Source of the DNA: Caballeronia turbans | GTDB taxonomy: Bacteria > Pseudomonadota > Gammaproteobacteria > Burkholderiales > Burkholderiaceae | Direction: 5' to 3' | Assembly (NCBI GenBank): GCA_001544655.2 | Contig: FCOD02000003.1 | Location: 393,023 to 457,022, forward strand | DNA length: 64,000 nt | In this document: piece after piece, positions 34,827 through 45,120 of the stretch | How positions within the stretch are numbered: the stretch's first letter is position 1 | Layout of the letters: the number at the start of each line of letters is the position of its first letter | The notes under the pieces: generated by a model | What the model saw: only the letters and a program-made list of their open reading frames with translations | The model's database searches: none | What the model was told of the DNA's origin: nothing | Program-made: the position numbers and the translations under genes

Positions 34827-35525
34827 ATGAGTTACGTGTTTCCTCCGGCGCCGGCCGCAGCGGTCCCCGTCGATGGTTCGAATGAGCAGTTTCCGGTGCG
34901 CCGGATCTACTGCGTCGGCCGCAACTACGAAGCCCACGCGCGCGAAATGGGCCACGATCCGGATCGCGAGCCGCCGTTTTTCTTCAGCAAGCCCGCGGAT
35001 GCCGTGCTGTACGTCGCGCCGGGTTCCACGGGCGAATTCCCATATCCGTCGCAGACGAAGAACCTGCACTTCGAGATGGAGCTCGTCGCGGCGATCGGCA
35101 AGCAGGGCAAGAACATTCCCGCCGATAAGGCGCTCGATTACGTCTACGGGTACGCGCTCGGCCTCGACATGACGCGCCGTGACCTGCAAGCCGAAGCGAA
35201 GAAGCTCGGCCGCCCGTGGGACACGGCGAAAGGATTCGACCGTTCCGCGCCGATCGGCCCGATCCATCCGGTGTCGAAGGTCGGGCATCTGCAAAAGAGC
35301 GCGATCTGGCTGAGCGTCAACGGCGAGGAAAAGCAGCGTTCCGACATCTCGCAACTGATCTGGTCGGTGGGTGAAACCGTCGCGTATCTGTCGACGCTCT
35401 TCGAGCTCTTTCCCGGTGATCTCATTTTCACCGGCACGCCCGAAGGCGTCGGCGCGGTCGTGAAGGGCGATCTGCTGAAGGGCGGCGTCGACGGCATCGG
35501 TGAATTCGCCGTGCGCGTGGTCTGA
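34827..35525 (+). CDS. Fumarylacetoacetate hydrolase family protein
   Basis: A 232-residue FAH-fold hydrolase. RIYCVGRNYEAHAREMG and PFFFSKPADAV are the substrate-binding start, LHFEMELVAAIG gives the metal glutamates, and GLDMTRRDLQ with the later TGTPEGVGAV complete the site. Such short FAH proteins cleave fumarylpyruvate or acylpyruvates. The next gene is a zeta-class GST isomerase, so the pair fits the last two steps of gentisate (maleylpyruvate) or homogentisate breakdown. No ring-cleaving dioxygenase gene is adjacent. Confidence 0.9.
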   Translation: MSYVFPPAPAAAVPVDGSNEQFPVRRIYCVGRNYEAHAREMGHDPDREPPFFFSKPADAVLYVAPGSTGEFPYPSQTKNLHFEMELVAAIGKQGKNIPADKALDYVYGYALGLDMTRRDLQAEAKKLGRPWDTAKGFDRSAPIGPIHPVSKVGHLQKSAIWLSVNGEEKQRSDISQLIWSVGETVAYLSTLFELFPGDLIFTGTPEGVGAVVKGDLLKGGVDGIGEFAVRVV

Positions 35526-35529
35526 GCTC

Positions 35530-36180
35530 ATGAACATGAAGCTCTATAGCTATTTCCGCAGCTCGGCGGCGTACCGCGTGCGCATCGCGCTGAATCTGAA
35601 GGGGCTCGATTACGACTACGTCGGCGTGCATCTGCTGCGCGACGGCGGGCAGCAACTCAAGCCCGAGTATCGGGCGGTGAATCCGGACGGCATCGTGCCG
35701 GCTCTCGTCGATGGCGACGACGTGCTGACGCAGTCCCTCGCGATCATCGAGTATCTCGACGAAACGCATCCCGAGCCGCCGCTTCTGCCGAAAAGCCCGT
35801 CCGATCGCGCGTTCGTGCGCTCCGTCGCGCTGCAGGTCGCATGCGAAATCCATCCGCTCGACAACCTGCGCGTGCTCAAGTACCTGAAGCATCAGGTCAA
35901 GGTGCCGGACGAAGCAAAAGACGCGTGGTATCGGCATTGGGTCGAGGCCGGGTTCGAATCGCTCGAAAAACGGCTTGCCACGGACAGGCGCGTCGGTGCG
36001 CTGACCTTCGGCGACACACCGACGGTCGCCGATCTGTGCATCGTGCCGCAGGTGTTCAACGCGCGGCGCTTCGGCATCGACGTGACGCCGTATCCGACGA
36101 TCGCGCGTATCGCGGATCACGCCTGCACGCTCGACGCCTTCGCACGGGCCGCTCCGGCGCAGCAGCCGGACGCCGAATGA
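35530..36180 (+). CDS. maiA: Maleylacetoacetate/maleylpyruvate isomerase (zeta GST)
   Basis: A 216-residue glutathione-dependent cis-trans isomerase. The N-terminal thioredoxin-like domain starts KLYSYFRSSAAYRVRIAL, where zeta-class enzymes have SSxxxRVRIAL, and includes SLAIIEYLDE for glutathione binding; the C-terminal helical domain has FGDTPTVADLCIVPQ. The ATG at 35530 lies four bases after the FAH stop. Whether it acts on maleylacetoacetate or maleylpyruvate cannot be decided from sequence. Confidence 0.92.
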   Translation: MNMKLYSYFRSSAAYRVRIALNLKGLDYDYVGVHLLRDGGQQLKPEYRAVNPDGIVPALVDGDDVLTQSLAIIEYLDETHPEPPLLPKSPSDRAFVRSVALQVACEIHPLDNLRVLKYLKHQVKVPDEAKDAWYRHWVEAGFESLEKRLATDRRVGALTFGDTPTVADLCIVPQVFNARRFGIDVTPYPTIARIADHACTLDAFARAAPAQQPDAE

Positions 36181-36809
36181 CGGCGGCTGTTCCCACAGGA
36201 GCGCTGTCGAGCTATTTGTCGGGTGCCGGGTTGGGGGCGAGCCTGATCGTCGCGATCGGGGCGCAGAATGCGTTCGTGTTGCGGCAAGGGTTGAAGCGCC
36301 GCCACGTGAGTATCGTCGTGTCGATCTGCGCGTTCATCGACGTGCTGTTGATCGCCCTCGGCGTTGGCGGAATGGGCGCGCTCATCGCGCGTGCGCCCTT
36401 TCTGCTCGACGTGATTCGCTGGGCAGGCGCGATCTTCGTGTTTCTGTATGGCTTGCGCGCGTTTCTCGCGGCGTGGCGGGGACCGGGGCATCTGAACGCG
36501 TCAGACGGCGACTCGCAGACGGCGATCGGCGCGGCGTCCACGGTGCTCGCGCTGTCGCTGCTCAATCCGCACGTCTATCTCGATACCGTCGTGCTGCTCG
36601 GCGGCATCGGCGCGCAGCGTGGCTGGCCGGGCAACGCGTGGTTCGCGGCGGGCGCAATGTGCGCGTCGGTGATCTGGTTCACGGCGCTCGGCTACGGCGC
36701 GCGTCTGCTGGAGCCGTGGTTCGAGAAGGACGTATCGTGGCGCGTGCTCGATGTGATCGTCGGCTGCGTGATGTGGTGGATCGCGGCTTCCCTGATACTT
36801 GCGCGATGA
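36177..36809 (+). CDS. LysE/ArgO family amino-acid exporter
   Basis: A 210-residue inner-membrane protein with about six helices. The start LSGAGLGASLIVAIGAQNAFVLRQG has the AxGPQNAF-like loop of LysE and ArgO, which export basic amino acids, and ALSLLNPHVYLDTVVLLG is the second half-repeat. Its ATG overlaps the maiA stop (ATGA), so it is co-translated with the catabolic pair, though a functional link is not obvious. Confidence 0.88.
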   Translation: MTAAVPTGALSSYLSGAGLGASLIVAIGAQNAFVLRQGLKRRHVSIVVSICAFIDVLLIALGVGGMGALIARAPFLLDVIRWAGAIFVFLYGLRAFLAAWRGPGHLNASDGDSQTAIGAASTVLALSLLNPHVYLDTVVLLGGIGAQRGWPGNAWFAAGAMCASVIWFTALGYGARLLEPWFEKDVSWRVLDVIVGCVMWWIAASLILAR

Positions 36810-36811
36810 AA

Positions 36812-36837
36812 AAAGGGCGCCCACGTGGACGCCCTTT
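36812..36837. terminator. Bidirectional terminator exporter gene / ftsY
   Basis: AAAGGGCG (36812-36819) and CGCCCTTT (36830-36837) flank an inner CCAC/GTGG pair, making a nearly continuous stem. On the minus strand it ends in a run of six T residues, which suits ftsY; on the plus strand the tail is short. It fills the gap between the two convergent genes. Confidence 0.85.
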
Positions 36838-36843
36838 CCAGGT

Positions 36844-38076
36844 TCAACCGAGCAAGGCGTCGGCGAATTCTTCCGCGCTGAACGGCTGCAAATCCTCGAC
36901 TTTCTCGCCCACGCCGATGAAGTACACCGGAACAGGCCGCTGACGCGCGATCGCGGCGAGAATGCCGCCTTTTGCGGTGCCGTCGAGCTTCGTCACGACG
37001 AGGCCGGTCAGACCCAGCGCATCGTCGAACGCCTTCACCTGCGCGAGCGCGTTCTGGCCCGTGTTCGCGTCGATCACGAGCAGCACTTCGTGCGGCGCGT
37101 CCGGCATCGCCTTCGCGATCACACGGCGCACCTTGCGCAGTTCTTCCATCAGATGCAGTTGCGTCGGCAGGCGGCCGGCGGTGTCGGCCATCATCACGTC
37201 GATCTTGCGCGCACGCGCCGCGCCGACTGCGTCATAAATGACGGCGGCCGCGTCGCCGCTTTCCTGCGCGATCACCGTCACGTTGTTGCGTTCGCCCCAG
37301 ACCGTCAGTTGCTCGCGCGCGGCGGCGCGGAACGTATCGCCCGCGGCGAGCAGCACCGACTGATTGAAGCGCTGCAGATGCTTCGCCAGCTTGCCGATGC
37401 TGGTTGTCTTGCCGACGCCGTTCACGCCCGCGATCATCATCACGAGCGGTTGCGCGCGTCCGAGCATCAACGATTTTTCGAGCGGGCGCAGCAGGTCGAT
37501 CAGCAATTCGCGCAGCGCAGCCTTCACTTGCGACGCGTCGGTCAGACGCTCCGCGCGCACTTTCTCACGCAGCGATTCGAGCAGGAACTCGGTTGCGTCG
37601 ACGCCGGCGTCGGACATCAGCAGAGCGGTTTCGAGTTCTTCGTACAGGTCTTCGTCGATCTTCGCGCTGACGAAAATGCCGGTGAGGTTCGAGCTCGTCT
37701 TGGAAAGACCGTGACGCAGACGCGAGATCCACGATTTTTTCGCGACCGGATCGGGCTCGGGCGGCGGCACGATTTCCTCGCTCGCCTGATCCGTTTCCGG
37801 AACGCGCGCCCATTGCGACTCGGTGCGGCCTTGCCAGTATTCCTTTGAGTGGTCCGTCTCAGGCTCGACGGGCGATGCGGGAACGACGGGAGCCGACGGT
37901 TCCGCGGGCGCTTCAGGCTGCGCTACTTCCGACGACGGCGCTTCGGCCGTAAGCGCCTGCCGCTCGAGCTCGGCGTCGGATATTTCTTCGTCCTCGGCCG
38001 CCTCGACGGATTCTTCCTGAGGAGCGTCGAGCGGCGCGTCAGCCGACTTTTTGAATTTCTTGAAGAAGCTGAACAT
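36844..38076 (-). CDS. ftsY: Signal recognition particle receptor FtsY
   Basis: A 410-residue SRP receptor GTPase that docks ribosome-nascent chains to the translocon. An acidic N-terminal A domain (about 10-110, rich in Glu, Asp, Pro, Ala) precedes the NG domain, with GVNGVGKTTSIGKLA (P-loop), DTAGRLP and TKLDGTAKGG. MFSFFKKFKK at the N-terminus is the usual lipid-binding start; the ATG at 38076 is chosen over the longer frame. It diverges from rsmD. Confidence 0.97.
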   Translation of the reverse strand: MFSFFKKFKKSADAPLDAPQEESVEAAEDEEISDAELERQALTAEAPSSEVAQPEAPAEPSAPVVPASPVEPETDHSKEYWQGRTESQWARVPETDQASEEIVPPPEPDPVAKKSWISRLRHGLSKTSSNLTGIFVSAKIDEDLYEELETALLMSDAGVDATEFLLESLREKVRAERLTDASQVKAALRELLIDLLRPLEKSLMLGRAQPLVMMIAGVNGVGKTTSIGKLAKHLQRFNQSVLLAAGDTFRAAAREQLTVWGERNNVTVIAQESGDAAAVIYDAVGAARARKIDVMMADTAGRLPTQLHLMEELRKVRRVIAKAMPDAPHEVLLVIDANTGQNALAQVKAFDDALGLTGLVVTKLDGTAKGGILAAIARQRPVPVYFIGVGEKVEDLQPFSAEEFADALLG

Positions 38077-38308
38077 GGATTTTGGCGATGATGCGCGCGT
38101 GAACCGATGGCCTCGTGCGCGCTTTCGAGTCGCTGCGCGCGAGGCCCGCGCGATGGGATAGTAGCCGCGTATTTTATCAGGCGCCGCGGTGCGCGCCCGT
38201 GCGGCTCCCGGCATGGCGTGCGCGTGTGGTAACGTTGGCTTTCATTGCCCGCGCCGGCTGATCTTCAGGCAAAAAATGCCCGGCGAGCACGACTCCGACA
38301 ACTCTTTT

Positions 38309-38935
38309 ATGCCCCGCTTGTCCGCTACCCGATCCGCCTTGCCCAGCCATACGCCGTCGCGCGGAGGCAAACCGCACACGATCCGCATCATCGGCGGTGA
38401 CTGGAAGCGCACGCCGCTGCCCGTCCTCGATCTCGACGGCCTCAGGCCCACGCCGGATCGCGTGCGCGAGACGCTTTTCAACTGGCTCGGCCAGGATCTG
38501 AACGGGCAGAATTGTCTCGATATGTTCGCGGGCAGCGGCGCGCTCGGTTTCGAGGCGGCGTCGCGCGGCGCGGCGCGCGTGCTGATGGTCGAAAGAAGCG
38601 GGAAAGCGGCCGCGCAGATCCGGGCGAATCAGGCGAAGCTCGGCGCGCGCAATATCGAGATTGCGGAAGCGGATGCTTTGCGGCTCGCCGCCAGCCTCGC
38701 GCACGGCTCGTTCGACGTGATCTTTCTAGACCCGCCGTTCGGCGATCAGGCGATGCTCTTGCGCGCGCTGGAACTGGCGGCGCCGCTCGTCGCGCCGGAT
38801 GGGGCGATCTACGTCGAATGCGGCGATCCGCTGGACCTGACCGGCATCGATGCGCTCGCCGGCTGGACCATCGTACGTGAAGGCAAGGCGGGCGCGGTCC
38901 GCTATCATTTGCTGCGCCGCGAAAATGAGGAATAA
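38309..38935 (+). CDS. rsmD: 16S rRNA (guanine(966)-N(2))-methyltransferase
   Basis: A 208-residue methyltransferase that modifies G966 of 16S rRNA. IRIIGGDWKRTPLPV and RPTPDRVRETLFNWL are the family start, LDMFAGSGALGFEAASRG is the SAM motif, and IFLDPPFG is the catalytic DPPF motif. The ATG at 38309 gives a normal length; frames extend further upstream without similarity. It precedes coaD, a common pairing. Confidence 0.96.
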   Translation: MPRLSATRSALPSHTPSRGGKPHTIRIIGGDWKRTPLPVLDLDGLRPTPDRVRETLFNWLGQDLNGQNCLDMFAGSGALGFEAASRGAARVLMVERSGKAAAQIRANQAKLGARNIEIAEADALRLAASLAHGSFDVIFLDPPFGDQAMLLRALELAAPLVAPDGAIYVECGDPLDLTGIDALAGWTIVREGKAGAVRYHLLRRENEE

Positions 38936-39034
38936 TGCGCGTTCCCGATTTTGGGCTATCCAAAGTCTCGGGAAATCAGGGAGAGTTGGTCGTCGCAGCC
39001 ACGCGGCCCAATGTAAATAGAAGAGGAGAAGCTC

Positions 39035-39885
<851 letters not shown>

Positions 39886-39897
39886 GCCCTTCGTGTC

Positions 39898-40965
39898 TTA
39901 CCCGATCAGCCCGCTCAGCGCGGCGATGAGCGCATCGCATTCGGCGGGCGTGCCGATCGAGATGCGAAGATGCTGATCGATACGCGGCAGCTTGAAGTGG
40001 CGCACGAAAATCTCTTTCGCCTTGAGCGCGGCGGCGAGCGCCGCGGCATCGTGCGCGGGATGTTTCGCGAACAGGAAGTTGGCGGCGGACGGCACCACGT
40101 CGAAGCCGAGCGTCCGCAGTTGCGCGGTCAACGTCTCACGGCTCGCAATGATCTTCGCGCAGCTTTCTTCGAACCACGCCTGATCCTCGTACGATGCGAG
40201 CGCTGCGACCTGCGCGAGGCGATCGAGCGGATATGAGTTGAAGCTGTCCTTCACGCGCGTGAGCGCTTCTATGAGCGCCGGATCGCCGAACGCGAAACCG
40301 ACGCGCATGCCCGCCAGCGAACGCGCCTTCGACGTCGTCTGCACGACGAGCAGGTTCGGATAGGCGTCGATCAGATTTACCGCCGATTCCGCGCCGAAAT
40401 CGACATACGCTTCGTCGATGATGACGGGCGCGTCCGGGTTCGCCTTCAGCAAGACTTCGATTTCCGAAAGCGGCAGCGCGCGACCCGTCGGCGCATTCGG
40501 ATTCGGTAGCAGCACGCCGCCGCGCGGCGCGCGGTAATCATCAACATCGATTGCGAAATCCGCGTTCAAGGGCACGGTCTCGTACGCGACGCCGTAAAGC
40601 TGCGCGTAGACGGGATAGAAGCTGTACGTGATGTCCGGGAAGGCGATCGGCTTGTCGTGCTTCAGCAGCGCCTGGAACGCGTGCGCGAGCACTTCATCGG
40701 AACCGTTGCCGGCGAACACCTGCTCGATGCGCAGCCCATGATGCTTCGCGACGGCTTCACGCAGCGCACGCGCGGTCGGATCGGGATACTTGCGCAGCGA
40801 CGCGCCATCCTCGCCGAGCTCGCGACGAATCGCTTCGATGACACGCGGCGAAGGCGGGTACGGGTTTTCGTTCGTGTTGAGCTTGACGGGATGGGCCAGC
40901 GCAGGTTGCTCGCCCGGCACATACGGCGTCAGAGGATGGACGATATCGCTCCAGAAACGGCTCAA
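39898..40965 (-). CDS. hisC: Histidinol-phosphate aminotransferase
   Basis: A 355-residue PLP enzyme that makes L-histidinol phosphate; such copies can also transaminate aromatic precursors. [10 protein letters not shown], the FAGNGSDE glycine loop and [15 protein letters not shown] with the PLP lysine are clear. The long frame opens at a TTG (40977) right after the pth stop, but a GGAG there is correctly spaced for the second TTG at 40965, where homologues begin (LSRFWSDIV), so I use 40965. No other his genes are nearby, so this is an isolated copy. Confidence 0.93.
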   Translation of the reverse strand: MSRFWSDIVHPLTPYVPGEQPALAHPVKLNTNENPYPPSPRVIEAIRRELGEDGASLRKYPDPTARALREAVAKHHGLRIEQVFAGNGSDEVLAHAFQALLKHDKPIAFPDITYSFYPVYAQLYGVAYETVPLNADFAIDVDDYRAPRGGVLLPNPNAPTGRALPLSEIEVLLKANPDAPVIIDEAYVDFGAESAVNLIDAYPNLLVVQTTSKARSLAGMRVGFAFGDPALIEALTRVKDSFNSYPLDRLAQVAALASYEDQAWFEESCAKIIASRETLTAQLRTLGFDVVPSAANFLFAKHPAHDAAALAAALKAKEIFVRHFKLPRIDQHLRISIGTPAECDALIAALSGLIG

Positions 40966-40977
40966 GGTCGGCTCCAA

Positions 40978-41580
40978 TCAAGAGTTGCGGTGGAGGTTCA
41001 TCATCGCACGCTCGGTTTCGCCGGCGACGACGAAGGGCATCACGGCGAGTGCGCGCTCGATCGACTGATCGATCACGTCCTGTTCTTCACGGCGCGGCGG
41101 CTTGAGCACGAAGTTCGCGACATCGGGTTTCGCGCCCGCGCGCGCGCCTTCGGGAATCAGATCGCGCGGATGTCCGATACCGATGCGCAGCCGCCAGTAT
41201 TGCTGCGACGACAGATGCGCGGAAATATCCTTGAGTCCGTTATGTCCGCCGCTGCCGCCGCCGAGTTTCATCTTGACGGTGCCGGGCGGAAGATCGAGTT
41301 CGTCGTGCGCGACGAGAATCTCATCGGGAAGAATTTTGAAGAACTGCGCCACCGCGACGACCGATTGCCCCGAGCGGTTCATAAAGGTCTGCGGTTCGAG
41401 CAAATGCACTTCATGGCCGTGCAGACGTCCCTTGCCGTAGAAACCGTGAAAGCGGCGTTCGTCGCGCAGCGTCGCGCCGGCATCGCGTGCGAACTGGTCG
41501 ACGAACCAGAAGCCCGCGTTATGCCGCGTCGCGGTGTATTCGGCGCCCGGATTACCCAGGCCGACGATCAGCTTGATCAT
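40978..41580 (-). CDS. pth: Peptidyl-tRNA hydrolase
   Basis: A 200-residue enzyme that rescues peptidyl-tRNA released from ribosomes. [23 protein letters not shown] carries the conserved asparagine and the catalytic histidine, and FMNRSGQSV and [12 protein letters not shown] complete the site. Length is normal. It follows rplY, with a terminator between them, and its stop abuts the hisC frame. Confidence 0.97.
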   Translation of the reverse strand: MIKLIVGLGNPGAEYTATRHNAGFWFVDQFARDAGATLRDERRFHGFYGKGRLHGHEVHLLEPQTFMNRSGQSVVAVAQFFKILPDEILVAHDELDLPPGTVKMKLGGGSGGHNGLKDISAHLSSQQYWRLRIGIGHPRDLIPEGARAGAKPDVANFVLKPPRREEQDVIDQSIERALAVMPFVVAGETERAMMNLHRNS

Positions 41581-41598
41581 GTCGAATCATGTAGAACG

Positions 41599-41633
41599 AA
41601 AAAAAACCCGCCGGGGCTTGCGCGCCGGCGGGT
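41599..41633 (-). terminator. Terminator between rplY and pth
   Basis: A 9-bp stem (ACCCGCCGG at 41606-41614 with CCGGCGGGT at 41625-41633) is followed on the minus strand by eight T residues (complement of 41599-41606). It ends the rplY transcript, so pth needs readthrough or its own promoter. Confidence 0.9.
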
Positions 41634-41685
41634 CACGTCGACCGTTCTTGCGAACGGATCGAGAGGATAGCGGTGTTCCGCGTGC

Positions 41686-42306
41686 TTACTCGGCCGCCGG
41701 CTTTTCGCCTTCAGCAGCTTCGCTAGTCCCTTCCGACACGACAGCGGCCGGAACGGTAGCCGAGGCCACCACCGGGTTTTCCGCTTCGACGGAAACCGTC
41801 AGGCTCACGCCCTTCGGCAGCGGAATGTCCTTCGCGTGCATCGTCTGACCGGCTTCGATCTTTGCCAGATCGATTTCCAGGAACTCAGGCAGGTCTGCCG
41901 GCAGGCATTCCACTTCCAGTTCCGTCACGACGTGCGAAATCACCGCGCCCGCCAGCTTCACGGCCGGGTTGGTTTCCTGGTTCATGAAGTGCAGCGGCAC
42001 CTTGGTGTGCAGCTTCTTCTTCGCGTCGACGCGCTGGAAGTCCACGTGCAGCACGAGCTGCTTGAACGGGTGGTATTGCACGTCGCGCAGCAGAACCTGT
42101 TGCGACTTGCCGGCCACTTCCAGGTCGAGAATCGACGAATGGAAAACTTCTTTCTTCAGGGCGTGCCACAGGGCGTTGTGATCGAGTTCGACCAGTTGAA
42201 CGTCCGTTTCACCACCGTACACGATACCCGGGGTCTTGCCCGAGTTGCGCAGGCGGCGGCTCGCACCCGTACCTTGCTTGCTACGCTCGAAAGCGACGAC
42301 TTTCAT
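41686..42306 (-). CDS. rplY: 50S ribosomal protein L25/general stress protein Ctc
   Basis: A 206-residue long-form L25. The N-terminal 5S-rRNA-binding domain (about 1-95, with [17 protein letters not shown]) is followed by the TL5/Ctc beta domain (about 100-185) and an Ala/Glu-rich tail. It binds 5S rRNA in the large subunit. Several hairpins lie in its leader (for example 42347-42371), which might serve autoregulation; that is a guess. Confidence 0.96.
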   Translation of the reverse strand: MKVVAFERSKQGTGASRRLRNSGKTPGIVYGGETDVQLVELDHNALWHALKKEVFHSSILDLEVAGKSQQVLLRDVQYHPFKQLVLHVDFQRVDAKKKLHTKVPLHFMNQETNPAVKLAGAVISHVVTELEVECLPADLPEFLEIDLAKIEAGQTMHAKDIPLPKGVSLTVSVEAENPVVASATVPAAVVSEGTSEAAEGEKPAAE

Positions 42307-42416
42307 GTTTCACTCCTATATCTGCCCGCGACCAGGCAGGGAAACCGGGATCATCGAAAAGGTGTGATCCCAAAACAAGCGACGCGAACCTTCGTTCGTT
42401 CGCGCCGATCATGCAA

Positions 42417-42442
42417 AAACGCGAAGCGTGTGCCTCGCGTTT
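42417..42442 (-). terminator. Terminator of prs
   Basis: AAACGCGA at 42417-42424 pairs with TCGCGTTT at 42435-42442 and is followed on the minus strand by a run of five T residues. It lies 15 bases after the prs stop. Confidence 0.8.
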
Positions 42443-42457
42443 CTTGCTCAATTCTGA

Positions 42458-43411
42458 TTAACCTTCGGCGAAGAGCGACATCACCGAGTCGCCGCGCCGG
42501 ATTCGGGAGAACGTCTCCGCGAGCAGACCCGCGCTCGACAGCAGACGGATCTTCGGGCACGCGAGCGACTCGGACGACAACGGAATGGTGTCCGTGACGA
42601 CCAGTTCGTCCAGCTGCGACGCCGCGATGCGTTCGCCCGCGCCACCCGACAGCACCGGGTGCGTGGCATACGCGAAGACCTGCTTCGCGCCGCGGTCCTT
42701 CAGCACTTGCGCGGCCTTGCACAGCGTGCCGGCGGTATCGACCATGTCGTCCATGATCACGCAGGTGCGTCCTTCCACTTCACCGATGATGTTCATCACC
42801 TCGGCGACATTCGCCTTGGGACGGCGCTTGTCGATGATGGCGAGGTCGGTGTTCAACTGCTTGGCGAGCGCACGCGCGCGCACCACACCGCCGACGTCCG
42901 GCGACACGACCAGCAGATGATCATGGTTCTGCTTGCGCAGATCGCCAAGAAGGACGGGAGTAGCGTAGATGTTGTCGACGGGGATGTCGAAGAAACCTTG
43001 AATCTGGTCGGCGTGAAGGTCCATGGTGATCACGCGATCGACGCCGGCAATTTCCAGCATGTTCGCGACGACCTTCGCCGAGATGGCCACTCGCGCGGAA
43101 CGCGGACGACGGTCCTGGCGCGCATAGCCGAAGTAGGGGATGGCTGCGGTGATCCGGCCAGCGGACGCGCGTTTGAGCGCATCGACCATGATCATCAGTT
43201 CCATCAGGTTGTCGTTCGTGGGAGCGCAGGTGGACTGCAGAACGAATACGTCTTTGCCCCGAACGTTTTCCTGAATCTCGACCATGATCTCGCCGTCCGA
43301 GAAGCGGCTGACCATCGCTTTGCCGAGAGGAATTCCAAGAATTTTGACGACTTCCTGAGCAAGCGCGGGATTTGCGTTGCCAGTAAAAACCATCAGGCCG
43401 TCACTGCTCAT
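42458..43411 (-). CDS. prs: Ribose-phosphate pyrophosphokinase
   Basis: A 317-residue enzyme making PRPP for nucleotide, histidine and tryptophan synthesis. [20 protein letters not shown], the catalytic flexible loop [19 protein letters not shown] and the PRPP motif [13 protein letters not shown] are all present. The ATG at 43411 is the family start; the upstream frame runs into the tRNA-Gln gene. It is probably transcribed with the tRNA and ispE. Confidence 0.97.
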   Translation of the reverse strand: MSSDGLMVFTGNANPALAQEVVKILGIPLGKAMVSRFSDGEIMVEIQENVRGKDVFVLQSTCAPTNDNLMELMIMVDALKRASAGRITAAIPYFGYARQDRRPRSARVAISAKVVANMLEIAGVDRVITMDLHADQIQGFFDIPVDNIYATPVLLGDLRKQNHDHLLVVSPDVGGVVRARALAKQLNTDLAIIDKRRPKANVAEVMNIIGEVEGRTCVIMDDMVDTAGTLCKAAQVLKDRGAKQVFAYATHPVLSGGAGERIAASQLDELVVTDTIPLSSESLACPKIRLLSSAGLLAETFSRIRRGDSVMSLFAEG

Positions 43412-43461
43412 CGTGCACCTGTCTGCGGCTGGAGGCGAGAGGAAAAACGCGAGAAAAAGAA

Positions 43462-43538
43462 TGGCAGGGGAGGAAGGACTCGAACCCTCGCATGCCGGAA
43501 TCAAAATCCGGTGCCTTGACCAACTTGGCGACTCCCCT
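43462..43538 (-). tRNA. tRNA-Gln (anticodon UUG)
   Basis: The minus strand folds into a complete 77-base cloverleaf with encoded CCA (43462-43464). The acceptor stem AGGGGAG/CTCCCCT is perfect, the anticodon stem CCGGA/TCCGG encloses the loop TTTTGAT with anticodon TTG, and the T arm has GAGGG-TTCGAGT-CCTTC. It lies between ispE and prs, a well-known position in this group. I see no sign of an integrated element next to it. Confidence 0.97.
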
Positions 43539-43592
43539 ACACTAACTTTGAGTCTTGCCGGAAAGTGTAGGACATACCCGACAAAACAAAAC

Positions 43593-44474
43593 CTATGACG
43601 CGAAAGCGAAGAGAGGATGAGAATCCAGACTCGCTGTTACCACGCTCCTCCAGCTCGCCGGCAGTTTGGCTTGCGCCATTTCTGCCTCGGCTCGGCTTCG
43701 GAAAGCGGCAAACACGCTTGCTCCGGATCCAGTCATTCGCGCCGGTGCGAGATTGGCAAACCACTCGAGCACCTGCGCAACTTCCGCGTACTTTCCCGCA
43801 ACTACAGCTTGCATGTCATTTCGACCGAAGCTGTCGGGCCAGTTTGTGTCTGACCTTTGCTCTGCAAGAAAGTCCATCATTTTGGCGACTTTCGTATCCC
43901 TTGTCAAGGCCTTTTCCGAAAAAATCGCCGCGGTCGGGACGTGAACATCGGGTGTGACTACCAGGAAGAAGCGTTTCGGCAGATCGACTGCCTGGAGCGC
44001 CTCACCTACACCTTCCGCAAACGCATTCTGCCCGAAGACAAAAAACGGCACGTCCGCGCCGAGTTGCAGGCCGAGATTCTGCAGAATCTCACGCGAAAGA
44101 TCAACACCCCAGAGACGATTCAACGCAAAAAGAGTGGTCGCCGCGTCGGAACTGCCTCCACCGAGGCCCGCGCCCATCGGCAGACGCTTGTCGATCTCGA
44201 TCTCCACGCCGAACTTCGTGCCCGTGTACTGCTGAAGCAGGCGCGCCGCCCGCACGACGAGATCGTCGGCCTCGGGCACGCCGGGCACATCGGTCTTGCG
44301 CGTGATCGCGCCATCGTCGCGTCGCTTGAAATGCAGGCGGTCGCCCCAGTCGAGCAACTGGAAGACGGTTTGCAGCAAGTGATAGCCATCCGGTCGGCGG
44401 CCCGTGATGTGCAGGAAAAGGTTCAGCTTCGCGGGCGCGAGGCAGTCACGGAGCGAATCGTTCGATGAGGACAT
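43593..44474 (-). CDS. ispE: 4-Diphosphocytidyl-2-C-methyl-D-erythritol kinase
   Basis: A 293-residue GHMP kinase of the non-mevalonate isoprenoid pathway. [20 protein letters not shown] is the family start and [17 protein letters not shown] is the ATP-binding GHMP motif; [11 protein letters not shown] is the third motif. The ATG at 44474 is preferred because the longer frame overlaps lolB. It lies 19 bases downstream of lolB on the same strand. Confidence 0.96.
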   Translation of the reverse strand: MSSSNDSLRDCLAPAKLNLFLHITGRRPDGYHLLQTVFQLLDWGDRLHFKRRDDGAITRKTDVPGVPEADDLVVRAARLLQQYTGTKFGVEIEIDKRLPMGAGLGGGSSDAATTLFALNRLWGVDLSREILQNLGLQLGADVPFFVFGQNAFAEGVGEALQAVDLPKRFFLVVTPDVHVPTAAIFSEKALTRDTKVAKMMDFLAEQRSDTNWPDSFGRNDMQAVVAGKYAEVAQVLEWFANLAPARMTGSGASVFAAFRSRAEAEMAQAKLPASWRSVVTASLDSHPLFAFAS

Positions 44475-44493
44475 GCGTGTTGCAACGACGAAG

Positions 44494-45120
44494 TTATTGA
44501 TCGAGCACGAGCTTGATGTCGAGCGGCGGTTCATTGCGTGAGAGATTCACGCGCTTCACGCCTGCCGCGGGCGCATCGGCGTATGCCAGGTAGTCGATCG
44601 TCCATCCGTCCTGCTTGATTTCCTTCGGACGACCGTTGTTCGCTTCCGGATCGAGCGTCGTCTGCGCGCGCGAGGTTGGCGCGGCCGACGGCTGCAGCCA
44701 GTAGCGCAGACCTTCGACCGGCAGCGCGAAACCAAGCGTGTTCTGCATCAGCAGCGACACGTTGTCGGCGCTCACCGGCTGCCGATTGGGCAATTCGAGC
44801 GTGGCGAGCGAAGGCGAGGACGTCACGATCGCCATCGTCTGGCCGAGCGGATTGCGCAACTGCAGCGTGACCGTATCGCCCGTTTCCTGCCAGTCGAAAT
44901 TGCCGTATGCGTTGCGCTGGGTGCCGTTCTGATCGTTGTACTGCACGGCGAAGCGTCCGTGATATTCACGGCTCGTCTGCGTCGCGAGCGAAGTGGATGC
45001 GTTCGTTGTCGTAGGAACGCGCGGCTGGAGAGCGCAACCGGACAGCAACAGTGCGGCGGCTGCCGCGATGCCGAGGCCTCCGCGTCGAAGCGAAGCGCCG
45101 GCGAGAAAATCGAATGCCAT
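44494..45120 (-). CDS. lolB: Outer-membrane lipoprotein insertion protein LolB
   Basis: A 208-residue lipoprotein that receives lipoproteins from LolA and inserts them into the outer membrane. The signal peptide ends in the lipobox LLLSGC, followed by the beta domain with [18 protein letters not shown] and [12 protein letters not shown]. The ATG at 45120 overlaps the stop of the TPR gene (TGATG), so the two are translationally coupled. Confidence 0.94.
   Translation of the reverse strand: MAFDFLAGASLRRGGLGIAAAAALLLSGCALQPRVPTTTNASTSLATQTSREYHGRFAVQYNDQNGTQRNAYGNFDWQETGDTVTLQLRNPLGQTMAIVTSSPSLATLELPNRQPVSADNVSLLMQNTLGFALPVEGLRYWLQPSAAPTSRAQTTLDPEANNGRPKEIKQDGWTIDYLAYADAPAAGVKRVNLSRNEPPLDIKLVLDQ

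Noticed and set aside
43462-43538. tRNA-Gln as an integration site
   Set aside because: Both flanks carry the usual core genes (ispE and prs), with no integrase, direct repeat or foreign composition.
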